64,000 nucleotides of DNA from Methylocystis sp. KS32 (GCA_002862095.1 PHSQ01000001.1:1-64000); one strand, 5' to 3'. Shown: positions 45,335-54,911, numbered from the stretch's first letter. The notes: generated by a model from the letters alone, not told the origin. A program made the numbers and translations.

Positions 45335-45706
45335 TGTCGCCCTTGATGCGCAACGCTTGGCGTCGCCGTCATTGCTGATTGTGCTTTGTGTCGGCTGTAA
45401 CAAGCGCCAGCCAAGTGCCATCGTCGAGGAACAGGGTAAAGGCCGGGTTAATGGGGACGCCTCAAGCCCCTTGGCCATTCATTATAATTGCATATGCTGG
45501 TTGAATTATTTTAAAGATGAAGCGGATGATTCGGCTTGACCCCGTTAAGCGGGCTTGAGTCTGGACGGACCGGGCCGTTGTTTTCATTTTTTAATGCGCT
45601 GCTTTTTCCTTCGGCGGCCCCATGCGGGTTGATCCTGCTTGCGCTTTGTCCAATATTAAGCGCAATGCGCCGCTCCGGCGCTCCTCATTTCTCCGGTCTT
45701 TCCCCC
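45335..45706. other. Divergent promoter region, no gene
   Basis: 370 bases between the regulator (minus) and oligoendopeptidase F (plus). It includes an AT-rich patch at 45481-45530 that is the best place for promoters, and CCCGTTAAGCGGG at 45541-45553, a short inverted repeat. No protein-coding sequence is seen, though the peptidase frame stays open back to 45536. Confidence 0.4.
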
Positions 45707-47515
45707 ATGACGCTTGCCGATCCCGCACCCGTGAATAAATCCTTACCCGAATGGAATCTCGCCGATCTTTATCCGAGCGTCGATTCACCCGCGCTTCGAG
45801 CCGATTTTGAGCGCGCCGCGAGAGAATCGGGCGCCTTCGCGGCTGAGTATCGCGGCAAACTGGCCGGCCTCGCAGCCGATCCTCGGGCGAGCGAGAAACT
45901 TGGCGAGGCTGTCGCCCGTTACGAGTCGCTGCAGGATCTTTTCGGTCGCATCATGTCCTTCGCCAGTCTGCTTCACGCCGGGAACGTGACGGACCCCGCG
46001 CGGGCGAAGTTCTTCGCGGACGCGCGCGACAAAATTGTCGACGCCTCGACGCAGTTGCTGTTCTTTCAGCTCGAACTCAATCGCATCGACGACGCCGTGC
46101 TCGATCGGGCCGCGCAAACAGCGCCACTCGCGCGATGGCGCCCCTGGCTGGAAGACATTCGGAAAGAAAAACCCTACGAACTCGACGACAAGCTCGAAGA
46201 GTTGTTCCACGAGAAATCCGTGACGGGCGCGAGCAGCTGGAACCGCCTGTTTGACGAAACCATCGCTTCGCTGCGTTTCTCGGTTGGCGGCAAAGAACTC
46301 GCGATCGAGCCCGTGCTTAATTTGATGCAGGACCCGAATGAGGCCGTGCGTCGCGAAGCAGCCGAAGCGATCGGGAAAACGCTGACGGCGAATCTGCGCA
46401 CTTTCGCCTTGATCACCAACACGCTGGCCAAGGACAAGGAAATTTCGGACCGCTGGCGCGGCTTCAAGGATGTCGCCGACTCGCGCCATTTGTCCAACCG
46501 CGTCGAAGGCGAGGTCGTGGCGGCGCTCGTTTCCGCGGTGGAGGCGGCGCATCCGAGGCTGTCCCACCGCTATTACAAGCTGAAAGCGAAATGGTTTGGC
46601 AAGGAGGCCCTGGACTATTGGGATCGCAACGCCCCTCTGCCGATGGCGCCAGCGAGAAATTTCTCCTGGGAGGAAGCGCACAAGGTCGTGCTTGAAGCCT
46701 ATGACGGTTTCGCGCCGCGCATGGCGCAAATCGCGGGCGATTTCTTCGACAAGCGTTGGATCGACGCGCCGGTGCGCATTGGCAAGGCTCCCGGCGCCTT
46801 TTCGCATCCGACCGTGCCGTCCGCGCATCCCTATGTCTTGTTGAATTTCCAGGGCAAGCCGCGCGATGTGATGACGCTCGCTCATGAACTCGGCCACGGC
46901 GTTCATCAGGTGCTGGCCGCGCGTCAGGGCGCCTTGATGGCGCCGACCCCGCTGACGTTAGCGGAAACCGCCTCGGTGTTTGGCGAAATGCTGACCTTTC
47001 GCAAGCTGCTCGAGAGCGCCGCCGAGAAGAACGAGCGTCGCGCGATGCTGGCCTCCAAGGTCGAAGACATGCTGAACACGGTGGTGCGTCAGATGGCCTT
47101 CTATTCCTTCGAACGCAAGGTCCATACGGAAAGACGCAACGGCGAACTCACCGCGGAAAAAATCTGCGAGCTGTGGATGAGCGTGCAGTCGTCGAGTCTT
47201 GGGCCTTCGATCCGCTTGGGCCCCGGTTATGAGAGTTTCTGGGCCTATATTCCGCACTTCATTCATTCGCCATTCTATGTCTACGCCTATGCATTCGGCG
47301 ATTGTCTGGTGAATTCGCTATATGGCGTCTATCAAAAAGCTCACGAAGGCTTCGCCGAGCGTTATTTCCAACTTCTGGAAGCGGGCGGTTCGCGGCCCTA
47401 CAACGAACTCCTCGCGCCATTTGGCCTCGATGCGCGCGATCCTTCGTTTTGGAACATTGGGCTGGAAATGATCGAAGGACTCATCGCCGAACTCGAAGCG
47501 ATGGAGGAGAGTTGA
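45707..47515 (+). CDS. pepF: Oligoendopeptidase F (M3 peptidase)
   Basis: A 602-residue cytoplasmic zinc metallopeptidase that cleaves short peptides. The zinc motif HELGH is in MTLAHELGHGVHQVLAARQG, with the third ligand Glu in PLTLAETASVFGEML. Other family parts are WNLADLYPSVDS at the N-terminus and YIPHFIHSPFYVYAYAFGDC near the C-terminus. The start at 45707 fits family length; no clear ribosome site was seen, and in-frame ATG 45665 is an alternative. Confidence 0.93.
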   Translation: MTLADPAPVNKSLPEWNLADLYPSVDSPALRADFERAARESGAFAAEYRGKLAGLAADPRASEKLGEAVARYESLQDLFGRIMSFASLLHAGNVTDPARAKFFADARDKIVDASTQLLFFQLELNRIDDAVLDRAAQTAPLARWRPWLEDIRKEKPYELDDKLEELFHEKSVTGASSWNRLFDETIASLRFSVGGKELAIEPVLNLMQDPNEAVRREAAEAIGKTLTANLRTFALITNTLAKDKEISDRWRGFKDVADSRHLSNRVEGEVVAALVSAVEAAHPRLSHRYYKLKAKWFGKEALDYWDRNAPLPMAPARNFSWEEAHKVVLEAYDGFAPRMAQIAGDFFDKRWIDAPVRIGKAPGAFSHPTVPSAHPYVLLNFQGKPRDVMTLAHELGHGVHQVLAARQGALMAPTPLTLAETASVFGEMLTFRKLLESAAEKNERRAMLASKVEDMLNTVVRQMAFYSFERKVHTERRNGELTAEKICELWMSVQSSSLGPSIRLGPGYESFWAYIPHFIHSPFYVYAYAFGDCLVNSLYGVYQKAHEGFAERYFQLLEAGGSRPYNELLAPFGLDARDPSFWNIGLEMIEGLIAELEAMEES

Positions 47516-47588
47516 TTTCGGCTAAACCCTGTCGCTTTCTCGTTCGGGAGCGGAAAGGAAGCCGTCCCGATCGAGTTGACCGACCAAT

Positions 47589-47621
47589 GCTGGCCTTGCT
47601 TCCCCTTCCGGCAAGGCCAGC
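47589..47621. terminator. Bidirectional terminator
   Basis: GCTGGCCTTGC (47589-47599) and GCAAGGCCAGC (47611-47621) form a perfect 11-bp stem with an 11-base loop, between the convergent ends of pepF and the porin gene. Confidence 0.75.
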
Positions 47622-47624
47622 GCT

Positions 47625-49676
47625 TTAAATTTGCAAATGCAGCCGCACGGAGCCTATCGACACCGGTCCGCGCACATAGTTATAACCGGGATTGGCGACG
47701 AACTGATAATCCAAAGTAAAAAACGCATTTTCTGTGAGACCATAAGAATAATACGTCTCCACGATGGACTCGGGCCGGTAACTCAACGCGCCGTCGCCGA
47801 TATTGACGCCCAAGCCGCCGATGCCGAGAAACTGCTGGTAGGCATTGGAAATCCGATTGATGGAGGTCGCCAATCCGACCTTATCCAGCGGCCGGCCCCA
47901 TGACGTTCCGGTCAAGACACCACCAAACGAGAGGCTCGAATCGATATCGGTATAGATAATTTCCGATTGCCCGTTCCACCAGCTGATCCTACCAAACAGG
48001 CCAAGATCCTTCGTCACGGCCAGCTCCGCATTGCCGACAAAGCCGAATTGCGATCGTGTCTTGCGTGTCGCCGCAATGTCCGGCGTGCCGCCATCGGTCA
48101 ATGGATTGATGAGCAAGGGATTAGAGAGCGTGGCGGCATAGCTGCCGGCGTAAAATTGGTTCTCGAAGGCCAAGAAGCGCATGACGCCGTCCATTCCAAA
48201 CAGCGAGTAATTGTGCTGAAACTCGACGATCGACTGGCCGCGCCGGCCGATCCTAGTGTCGAAATTCTCGCCATTGGAAACATCGGGCACCAGGAAATAG
48301 CCGGCGCGAATGGCCCAGTCCTTTTGGTTCAGATCCAGCACCGTCCCATAGGTATAGCCTTGCTGATCGGCCGAATAATTGAACGCGCCGGCATCGACCA
48401 GCGACCAATTCATGAAACCGACCCGCCCGTCGTGCGAGTAGGCGTTGGCGTCGAAAATATCGCCGACCGCGAGCTTGCCGAAGGTGAATGTCACCCTCGA
48501 AATATCCTCTTTTCCGGCAACCTGATTCGGACCGTCCGCGATATCCTCCTGCTCGCCGCCCAAGCCGAAGACATGACGCAGGAACAGGCGGGCTGTATTG
48601 TAATGCGGAAAATCATATCCGGCCTTCTGCGCTTCGATGTTCGAGAAGCCTGCAATGCCGTGCGTCTGGGAAAGACCGAAACCCTGGAAAGGCTCGGGAT
48701 TGTAATAAAACTCGGTACCCTCATAAGGGTCCTTGAAGCCGAAGAATCCGGTCGTACTCCAGGTTTCGCGCATCTCGCCGTATTGATTCAGGCTATTTGT
48801 TCCGGAGTAGGCGGCGGGGAACGGCGCATCTCCCTGACCAATGATGGTCGTCTGCGCGTGAATGCTCATATTGTCGCGAGCAGATTGCGGCAATACTCCA
48901 CCTGTCGTCGCGGTGGCGGCCGGAGCGAATGGATTGTCGGCGAAATGATAATTTAGCCCGAAGCGCACCGCCTGAAATCTGAGATTTGAATCATAGCGCT
49001 CGGCGGCGACCGGAAGATAACGACTGGCGTAAGCGAAGTCGAAGTAGTCATATTCGACTTTGGCGCTCAAATTCGAGGTCAACATGGCTTCGACACCGGC
49101 GCCCGCCGTCCAACCCGGCCGCCAGAAATAAATGTTGTCATCGACGTTGCCGCTTGCGAAATCCGTGGTGTTCAATCGGTCCCGGTCGTAAGCGAAGCCT
49201 CCGGCGCCGTAGATGAGCCAATCGCCGAATGCGTAACCAATGCGACCGCCGAGGGAACCGAATAGTTTGATATTGTCATTGATGACGGAGGGTCCCAAGG
49301 CGGCGATATTTTGCTGCAGATTGCTGCGCAGAATGGCGGGAAAAGAGAAATTGGCCTCGACGCCAAGCAGGAGACCCGAGGCGGTCACATGATTATAGCC
49401 TGCCTGAAAACCTGAGGAGAGGGGCCCAAGCTGATGCGCGTAATCGATGTGCTCCTCGCCGACCACGCTCGTCGTTCCCGCCCACGGCAGGCCCGAGAGA
49501 TCGGTGGCGAAAGAAGACCTGCCGGCGAAGATATATCCCACGCTTCCGCCGGCGTAGAAACCTTCCCATGGGTTGAATGAAACCAGGACAGGCGGCTGCG
49601 GCCGCGTCATATCGGCAGCAAAGGCAGCGCCGTAAAACAACAATATTGGCGCAATAATAAATCCAATGGAACGCAT
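47625..49676 (-). CDS. Two-part porin: Omp25/31-like barrel plus OprB
   Basis: A 683-residue outer-membrane protein. Signal peptide MRSIGFIIAPILLFYGAAFA-AD. Residues about 35-260 look like an Omp25/31-type small barrel (WEGFYAGGSVGYIFAG, GGRIGYAFGDWLIYGAGGFA, GWTAGAGVEAMLTSNLSAKV, EYDYFDF). Residues about 290-683 are a carbohydrate-selective OprB porin (TWSTTGFFGFKDPYEG, DISRVTFTFGKLAVGDIFD, RFLAFENQFYAGSYAATLSN) ending in RLHLQI. The frame is open upstream into an IS6 transposase tail; the start is set by the signal peptide, with no strong ribosome site. Confidence 0.88.
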   Translation of the reverse strand: MRSIGFIIAPILLFYGAAFAADMTRPQPPVLVSFNPWEGFYAGGSVGYIFAGRSSFATDLSGLPWAGTTSVVGEEHIDYAHQLGPLSSGFQAGYNHVTASGLLLGVEANFSFPAILRSNLQQNIAALGPSVINDNIKLFGSLGGRIGYAFGDWLIYGAGGFAYDRDRLNTTDFASGNVDDNIYFWRPGWTAGAGVEAMLTSNLSAKVEYDYFDFAYASRYLPVAAERYDSNLRFQAVRFGLNYHFADNPFAPAATATTGGVLPQSARDNMSIHAQTTIIGQGDAPFPAAYSGTNSLNQYGEMRETWSTTGFFGFKDPYEGTEFYYNPEPFQGFGLSQTHGIAGFSNIEAQKAGYDFPHYNTARLFLRHVFGLGGEQEDIADGPNQVAGKEDISRVTFTFGKLAVGDIFDANAYSHDGRVGFMNWSLVDAGAFNYSADQQGYTYGTVLDLNQKDWAIRAGYFLVPDVSNGENFDTRIGRRGQSIVEFQHNYSLFGMDGVMRFLAFENQFYAGSYAATLSNPLLINPLTDGGTPDIAATRKTRSQFGFVGNAELAVTKDLGLFGRISWWNGQSEIIYTDIDSSLSFGGVLTGTSWGRPLDKVGLATSINRISNAYQQFLGIGGLGVNIGDGALSYRPESIVETYYSYGLTENAFFTLDYQFVANPGYNYVRGPVSIGSVRLHLQI

Positions 49677-50190
49677 GACGCCCGCACCGGTCATCTTCGC
49701 CTTGCGTTTTCGGGCTTTGTCGCAAATTCCGTTCATGGACGCGAGGAGCGTGAACGAGAGACGCGGCTCACGCGACGAGACCATGGAGCAGCCATGCTGG
49801 ACGCGGTTTTGCCCGACTCGAGACTGGCCCTTTCGCATCGTAGGCATGGGATCGATCCCGAAAAGCGTCGCCGCGGTCGATCGAAACGATTCGAAACCTA
49901 GCGTTTGTCGCTTCATTTGCTTCACTGCTCAATGGTCCTGTTTGGCGATATTATCGAGATATTTTATGCGAAGGATCTCGTTGTCCGATTTATGCCCCGT
50001 AACGTGGCTCTCGATAGCCTTGCACAAGAAACACCAGGGCGCTTTAGAAACACCAGGGGGCTTTGCAATCCCCCTGGCCGTCGACAGGAAATCGACCGCC
50101 GCGCCCGCGTTGTCGGCACCGTCATCCGTAAGCGTTTTTTTAAATTTTATCTTATCGGAATCGTCGGCGTCAATCGAGGCGCCCAAACAT
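49677..50190 (-). pseudogene. IS6-family transposase, C-terminal remnant
   Basis: Minus strand: NEILRIKYLDNIAKQDH, TGA at 49929-49931 where Arg is expected, then AVKQMKRQTLGFESFRSTAA and TLFGIDPMPTMRKGQ. This is the IS6 C-terminus (IKYLNNIVEQDHRAVKR...LGFKSF). ATTTGCGACA (49716-49725) matches the IS6 terminal repeat, so the element ended about 40 bases before the porin start. An 18-base near-tandem repeat (GAAACACCAGGG..GCTTT) is at 50029-50066. Catalytic N-terminal parts are absent. Confidence 0.65.
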
Positions 50191-50245
50191 TATGCCCTTG
50201 TGATAACTTTGCCACATTCCGTCGCACGCCGGTCGTCCGAAATAC

Positions 50246-50701
50246 CTAATGCTCGTGGCGGCGGTCATGTTCATGAGGATGGCGCGCCTGCGGCGCCTCC
50301 GCGCTGGCCGGCACGACCACAAGCTGGCCGTAGCGGACGCCTCGCTCGCCGATCACATGTTGTGCGAAATGATCGACCTCGGATTTTGGCCCTCTGAGCA
50401 AGGACACTTCAAGACAGCTACCCTCGTCGATGTGGACATGGAGGGTCGCGATGCTGAGGTCGGTGTGGCTGTGATGGCCATCCATCAGACGTTTCGATAA
50501 TTGCCGCGTCTCGTGGTCATAGACATAGACCAGCGCGGCCATACAGCGCCGCGCGCCGTCGTCTGTTTTCGGCAGCCGCAACAGCCCCGCGCGCACGAGG
50601 TCGCGGACGGCCTCCGAGCGGTTCCGGTGTCCCGACGCCTCCATGTAGCGGTCGAGGCTTTCCATAAGATCGTCGTCGATGGTCATGGTCACGCGCTGCA
50701 C
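50246..50701 (-). CDS. nikR: Nickel-responsive regulator NikR
   Basis: A 151-residue ribbon-helix-helix repressor. The N-terminal MQRVTMTIDDDLMESLDRYM and RNRSEAVRDLVRAGL bind DNA. The ACT-like domain has the high-affinity Ni site: His in HHSHTDLSIATLHVHID and Cys in GSCLEVSLLRGP. The C-terminus is His-rich (HPHEHDRRHEH). Divergent to the HupE-like permease, which it probably controls together with itself. Confidence 0.95.
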   Translation of the reverse strand: MQRVTMTIDDDLMESLDRYMEASGHRNRSEAVRDLVRAGLLRLPKTDDGARRCMAALVYVYDHETRQLSKRLMDGHHSHTDLSIATLHVHIDEGSCLEVSLLRGPKSEVDHFAQHVIGERGVRYGQLVVVPASAEAPQARHPHEHDRRHEH

Positions 50702-50797
50702 GGCGGAAACTCCCGACTTGAGTCTTTTTTGGACGATTTCCGGCCTGTCTTACCGAGGAAGCGGCGGCGCGGCAATGCAAGCGCGCGCCGGCCTTGT

Positions 50798-50825
50798 CGC
50801 ACGTCGCGGTTTGGGGCATTGTGCG
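50798..50825. promoter_or_regulatory. Weak candidate NikR operator
   Basis: CGCAC (50798-50802) and GTGCG (50821-50825) form a short inverted repeat with an 18-base spacer in the nikR-hupE intergenic space. NikR operators are widely spaced inverted repeats, but this does not match the known GTATGA-N16-TCATAC form. Confidence 0.2.
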
Positions 50826-50859
50826 CTCAAACAACGCCAAGCTTCAGGGAAACGCTCAT

Positions 50860-51942
50860 ATGAATGCGCTGTGGACGAGATTGGCCGCCATCGTCCTGCT
50901 CACCTTGGGTCTCGTTGCGCCCGTCGCCGCCCATACGCCTGACATTTCCACGGGGAAGCTCGTGGCGAAGGACGGCGGCTGGACCGTCGACGTGGGCTTT
51001 CTCGCCACCGACCTCGAAAGGATGTTCGGCGAGACGATGAACGAACGTCCCAACGCGGACTTGTCTGCGCCCGGCGCTCTCGAGGAAGAGATCGGCAAAT
51101 TCGTCGCGCGCAGGGTTGTGATGAAGGACGCAGCCGGCCACGCTTGCCTCGGCAAGGTGGAGCGCGCGGGCGAGGATCCGACCAATCAGGACAGCGCGCT
51201 TGTCGTGCTACGTTTCAACTGCGACCAATTGATCGTGTACGACGCGACGAAGCTTCTCGCGGCTCAAGGACGCCGGGGCAAGCAGCTCGTGACGGTTACG
51301 AATGGCGCCAATCCCGGCGAGATTGTGCTCGATGGCAAAAGCCCGCCGCTCGATCTGACGAAGCCTCTGCAAACAACCTGGCAGTTGATGCAGAAATTCG
51401 GCTTCGCGGGCATCGAGCATATTCTGACCGGCTACGATCACATCTGCTTCCTCATCGCGGTCATCTTGTGGGCGAACCGGGTCTGGCCGGTGGTGAAGAT
51501 CGTGACGGCTTTCACCATCTCGCACTCGATCACGCTGTCCCTGGCCGCGCTGGACATCGTCACGCTGCCGACGACCCTGACCGAGTCTGCGATCGCCTTG
51601 TCGATCATTTACGTCGCGGTCGAGAATTTCTTTTCGCGAGACACCGACAAGCGCTGGAGGGACACGTTTATCTTCGGCTTCATCCACGGCTTTGGCTTCG
51701 CGAGCGGGCTGAAGGAGTTGAACGTCCAGCAGCAGACCATCGTCCCCGCTCTGGCGAGCTTCAACATCGGGGTGGAAATCGGCCAGATCGCGATCGTTAT
51801 GGTCTTGATGCCGGTTCTACTTTTGATCGATCGTCAGACTGGCGGAAAGCGCAATGAAAGGCTCGTCTACGGCTTGTCGTCCGTGATTGCGCTCTTTGGG
51901 GCCTATTGGCTGTTGCAGCGGATCGGGGTCATTCCAGAGTAG
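50860..51942 (+). CDS. HupE/UreJ-type putative nickel permease
   Basis: A 360-residue inner-membrane protein. Signal or first helix MNALWTRLAAIVLLTLGLVA, then a periplasmic domain of about 150 residues with two Cys (HACLG, RFNCDQL), then six helices. Signature parts of the HupE/UreJ_2 family are GIEHILTGYDHICFLIAVIL, TAFTISHSITLSLAAL and FIFGFIHGFGFASGLKEL. The His/Asp residues in them are metal-binding in nickel permeases. Next to nikR, so nickel (or cobalt) transport is the likely role. AGGGAAA precedes the ATG. Confidence 0.87.
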   Translation: MNALWTRLAAIVLLTLGLVAPVAAHTPDISTGKLVAKDGGWTVDVGFLATDLERMFGETMNERPNADLSAPGALEEEIGKFVARRVVMKDAAGHACLGKVERAGEDPTNQDSALVVLRFNCDQLIVYDATKLLAAQGRRGKQLVTVTNGANPGEIVLDGKSPPLDLTKPLQTTWQLMQKFGFAGIEHILTGYDHICFLIAVILWANRVWPVVKIVTAFTISHSITLSLAALDIVTLPTTLTESAIALSIIYVAVENFFSRDTDKRWRDTFIFGFIHGFGFASGLKELNVQQQTIVPALASFNIGVEIGQIAIVMVLMPVLLLIDRQTGGKRNERLVYGLSSVIALFGAYWLLQRIGVIPE

Positions 51943-51954
51943 GCGCGAGAAAAA

Positions 51955-52293
51955 ATGTCGCGGCTTATCGATTCGGGCGATTTATTCGCTGGAATTTCGG
52001 AGCCTCTGGCGGAGGAGAAAGTTTCGATTCTGGCCGACAACGCTGGGGGCAGGATCGAGAGAATCCTCTCGACCGGCCAGGCGAGCCCTCCGGGATTCTG
52101 GTACGATCAGCACTTCGCGGAGTGGGTGTTTCTGCTTTCGGGTTCGGCCGGCCTTCTAATCGAAGGCGAAGACGCTCCGAGAAAAATGACGCCGGGGGCT
52201 TATCTCGAAATCCCGGCCCATGTTCGTCACCGGGTGGAGTGGACCGACGCCGCGCGCCCGACCGTATGGCTGGCGGTTCATCTCAAATCTTGA
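51955..52293 (+). CDS. Cupin-domain protein
   Basis: A 112-residue single-domain cupin. EWVFLLSGSAGLLIEGEDAP and KMTPGAYLEIPAHVRHRVEW cover the two cupin motifs, with metal-ligand candidates Glu in FAEWVFL and His in PAHVRHRVEW. It starts 12 bases after the permease stop, so it is probably in the NikR-controlled operon. The reaction, if any, is unknown. Confidence 0.85.
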   Translation: MSRLIDSGDLFAGISEPLAEEKVSILADNAGGRIERILSTGQASPPGFWYDQHFAEWVFLLSGSAGLLIEGEDAPRKMTPGAYLEIPAHVRHRVEWTDAARPTVWLAVHLKS

Positions 52294-52320
52294 ACTCGGG
52301 GCCAAGAGCGGGGGCGCCGT

Positions 52321-53340
52321 TCAATCGACCTCCTTTGCGTCGACGACGCCGCCGATTAGATTCCATGAAAGCAGGAATTCGGTCGAAATTTCGCCAGGCT
52401 CAGAAGCCAATCGCGGTCCGGCGGCGATCAGGTCCGCGCGCCGGCGCCGCGCCGCTACCGCCGTCTCCCACGAGACGCGTTCGAAAGCGACATAATCTCC
52501 CGGCCGCGCCTGGGCCAGCGGGCCAAGATCGCTGCCGATCACATGAGCGATTTTCGGGTAACCACCCGTCGGTTGGCGGTCGGCCATGAGCACGAGCGGC
52601 GTCCCGTCGCCGGGGATTTGAATGGCGCCGAAGGCCAATCCGTCGGAGACGAGGTCGTGGCCTTTGAGATGCCGCAAGGGCGGCCCCTCCAAACGATAGG
52701 CCATACGGTCGCTGCGCGCGGAGACGCGCCACCGCGAAGAGAAAAACGTCTCCACCGTATCATGGGAGAAATAGTCGTCCTGCGGCCCCAGTAGAACGCG
52801 AAGCTTTGTTCGCGCCGCCTCTAGCCAAGTAGCGCCTATCGCCAGAAGCCGATCGGGCGGCGGACGCAAGTCCGTCACCGGCAGAATGTCATCCCGCCCC
52901 AGCATCCGGCCATCCAGTCCTCCGATCCCCGCGCGCGAATGGGTGGAGAGCGAACCGAAAACGAGCGGCAGATCGAAACGGCCAAAAGGGGCTACATAGC
53001 ACCAGGCGCCCGCCCTTCCAGGCCGCAGGGAGAGCCGCTCGCCGGGCTCCAGGCGTAAAGCGCAAGCCGGAGGCAAGGCGCGCCCATCGAGCCTGATGTC
53101 GAACGACCCGCCCGCGATGGCGAGGCCGAGAGCCAAGCCTTCCGCAATGAGTTCGACGCCGCCGATCGAAACTTCGATGGCCGCGCCATCCGCGTCGCCC
53201 GCCGCGAGAACGGCCGCCATGAAAGCGTCCTGATCCATCGGCCCCGCGGGCGTCACGCCGAAACGCAGCAGGCCGCGTCGGCCGGCATCCTGTATCGTTA
53301 CGCCAGGACCCGCCGAAATTATGCGAAGCGCGCCGCTCAT
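52321..53340 (-). CDS. pxpC: 5-oxoprolinase subunit C
   Basis: A 339-residue member of the biotin-dependent carboxyltransferase-like (KipA/YbgK) family, which with PxpA and PxpB hydrolyses 5-oxoproline to glutamate using ATP. Markers: GPGVTIQDAGRRGLLRFGVT, PAGPMDQDAFMAAVLAAGDA, YVAPFGRFDLPLVFGSLSTH, RAGIGGLDGRMLGRDD, VLMADRQPTGGYPKIAHVIG. Its start overlaps the pxpB stop (ATGA). Last gene of pxpABC. Confidence 0.92.
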   Translation of the reverse strand: MSGALRIISAGPGVTIQDAGRRGLLRFGVTPAGPMDQDAFMAAVLAAGDADGAAIEVSIGGVELIAEGLALGLAIAGGSFDIRLDGRALPPACALRLEPGERLSLRPGRAGAWCYVAPFGRFDLPLVFGSLSTHSRAGIGGLDGRMLGRDDILPVTDLRPPPDRLLAIGATWLEAARTKLRVLLGPQDDYFSHDTVETFFSSRWRVSARSDRMAYRLEGPPLRHLKGHDLVSDGLAFGAIQIPGDGTPLVLMADRQPTGGYPKIAHVIGSDLGPLAQARPGDYVAFERVSWETAVAARRRRADLIAAGPRLASEPGEISTEFLLSWNLIGGVVDAKEVD

Positions 53341-54065
53341 CGCGCTTCATCGCGCCGTGCGAGCGTTTCGCCGCTGGCGGCTCGCGCCTCCAACGCCCAA
53401 AATGTCCGCGCGTCGATCGGATCGAATCCGATGGCGTCGCCGGGCTCTATGAGAATTGGCGGGTTGCGGTCCAGAGAAAACAGCCTTTCGGGGGTTCGCC
53501 CAATCACATACCAGCCGGTGGGCATTGGATTTGTCGCGACGAGGGACAGGCCTCCGCCGATAAGCACCGCGCCTTGCGGCGTCGGCCCACGCGGCGTATC
53601 GCGACGCGGCAAGGCGAGCTCGCGAGGAAGGCCGCCCAAATAGCACCAGCCCGGCGCGAAGCCATACATATAAACGCGATAATCCGCGCCTGCATGGAGC
53701 TCGGCGAGACGCTCGCCCGTCATGCCCAGGGAGTGCGCCGCGAGCGCGATGTCTTCGGCGAGTTCCGGGGCGTAACAACAGGGCAGGCGCCAACGCGCTT
53801 TCGCTGTCGGGCTCGCGCTTTCCCGAGGAGATAAGCTCTCCAATGACGCCACGAGTTCCGCGCGCGTCACCGTCAAAGGCTCGTAATGAATCATTAAGGA
53901 GCGGTATGTGGGGACGGTTTCTCCAACTCCCTTCGGCCCCGCGCGTCGCAGCGCGGATTCGAGGGCGAGAACGAGGACGTTGAGCGCGGGGTCGACGCTG
54001 TCGCCGAATTCCACGACCAGAGCGGATTCGCCAGCGTCGAGATAGCGTGGCCGCTCATAGATCAT
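53337..54065 (-). CDS. pxpB: 5-oxoprolinase subunit B
   Basis: A 242-residue KipI-like subunit that with PxpC forms the kinase-like part of the enzyme. Markers: YLDAGESALVVEFGDSVDPA, YRSLMIHYEPLTVTRAELVA, LPCCYAPELAEDIALAA and VYMYGFAPGWCYLGGLP, PRRDTPRGPTPQGAVLIGGG. It follows pxpA by 6 bases. Confidence 0.92.
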   Translation of the reverse strand: MIYERPRYLDAGESALVVEFGDSVDPALNVLVLALESALRRAGPKGVGETVPTYRSLMIHYEPLTVTRAELVASLESLSPRESASPTAKARWRLPCCYAPELAEDIALAAHSLGMTGERLAELHAGADYRVYMYGFAPGWCYLGGLPRELALPRRDTPRGPTPQGAVLIGGGLSLVATNPMPTGWYVIGRTPERLFSLDRNPPILIEPGDAIGFDPIDARTFWALEARAASGETLARRDEAR

Positions 54066-54071
54066 GGCGTC

Positions 54072-54842
54072 TTATTGGAGGCTTGGCGCGAAGGGACGCA
54101 GCCTATAGCCCGAGGCTTCCAACGCGGCGCGAAGTCGTCTCGCCATTTCCAGCGCCTGGGGCGTATCGCCATGCACGCATATCGAGTCGATCGGCGTCGG
54201 TAGCATGGTTTCATTTTCCGTGACAATGGCTCCTTCCATCAGCATTCTCGTCGCGCGTTCAACCACTTCGTCAAGGTCGTGAAGCACCGCCCGCTTTCGC
54301 GCGCGTGGCGCAAGGCGGCCGTCCGCGGCATAGGCGCGGTCCGCGAAAATCTCATGCGCAACGCGCAGAGCAGCCCGCTCGGCGGCCCGGACCTGCTCGC
54401 TCAGCGCGATGGCGAGGAGGGTTATGGACGGATCGACGGCGGCGACGGCGCGGCTGATCGCGCCCGCGATTTCCGGGTCGCGCTCGGCGAGATTGGCGAG
54501 CGCGCCGTGAGCTTTCACAAAGGTGATCCTGTGCCCGGCATAGCAGGCCATGGCTTGAGCGGCGCCGAGTTGATAAGCGACGATGCGTTCCACCTCCAGC
54601 GTAGTCATGGGAATAGCGCGACGCCCAAAGCCCGCGAGATCGTGGAAGGAGACATGGGCGCCGACCGCGACCCCGGCTTCCCTGGCTTGGGCGAAACACG
54701 CCGCCATGATGTCGGGATCGCCGGCATGAAAACCACAGGCTACATTGGCGCTGGTCACGACCCCAAGCATCGCCGCGTCGTCGCCCATGCGCCAGGCGCC
54801 AAAACCTTCGCCAAGGTCGGCGTTGAGATCAACGATCCGCAT
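54072..54842 (-). CDS. pxpA: 5-oxoprolinase subunit A
   Basis: A 256-residue LamB/YcsF family protein, the ring-opening subunit. Markers: DLNADLGEGFGAWRMGDDAA, SANVACGFHAGDPDIMAACF, VGAHVSFHDLAGFGRRAIPM, FVKAHGALANL, FADRAYAADGRLAPRARKRA, SICVHGDTPQALEMA. First gene of the operon, which salvages oxoproline formed by spontaneous cyclisation of glutamine. Confidence 0.94.
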   Translation of the reverse strand: MRIVDLNADLGEGFGAWRMGDDAAMLGVVTSANVACGFHAGDPDIMAACFAQAREAGVAVGAHVSFHDLAGFGRRAIPMTTLEVERIVAYQLGAAQAMACYAGHRITFVKAHGALANLAERDPEIAGAISRAVAAVDPSITLLAIALSEQVRAAERAALRVAHEIFADRAYAADGRLAPRARKRAVLHDLDEVVERATRMLMEGAIVTENETMLPTPIDSICVHGDTPQALEMARRLRAALEASGYRLRPFAPSLQ

Positions 54843-54911
54843 ACGCGCTCCCGCGCCTTAGAGGCCGGCTCGATTGACCAGAGCCCCGGTTGCAGAATAG
54901 GCGGCGCGGCG

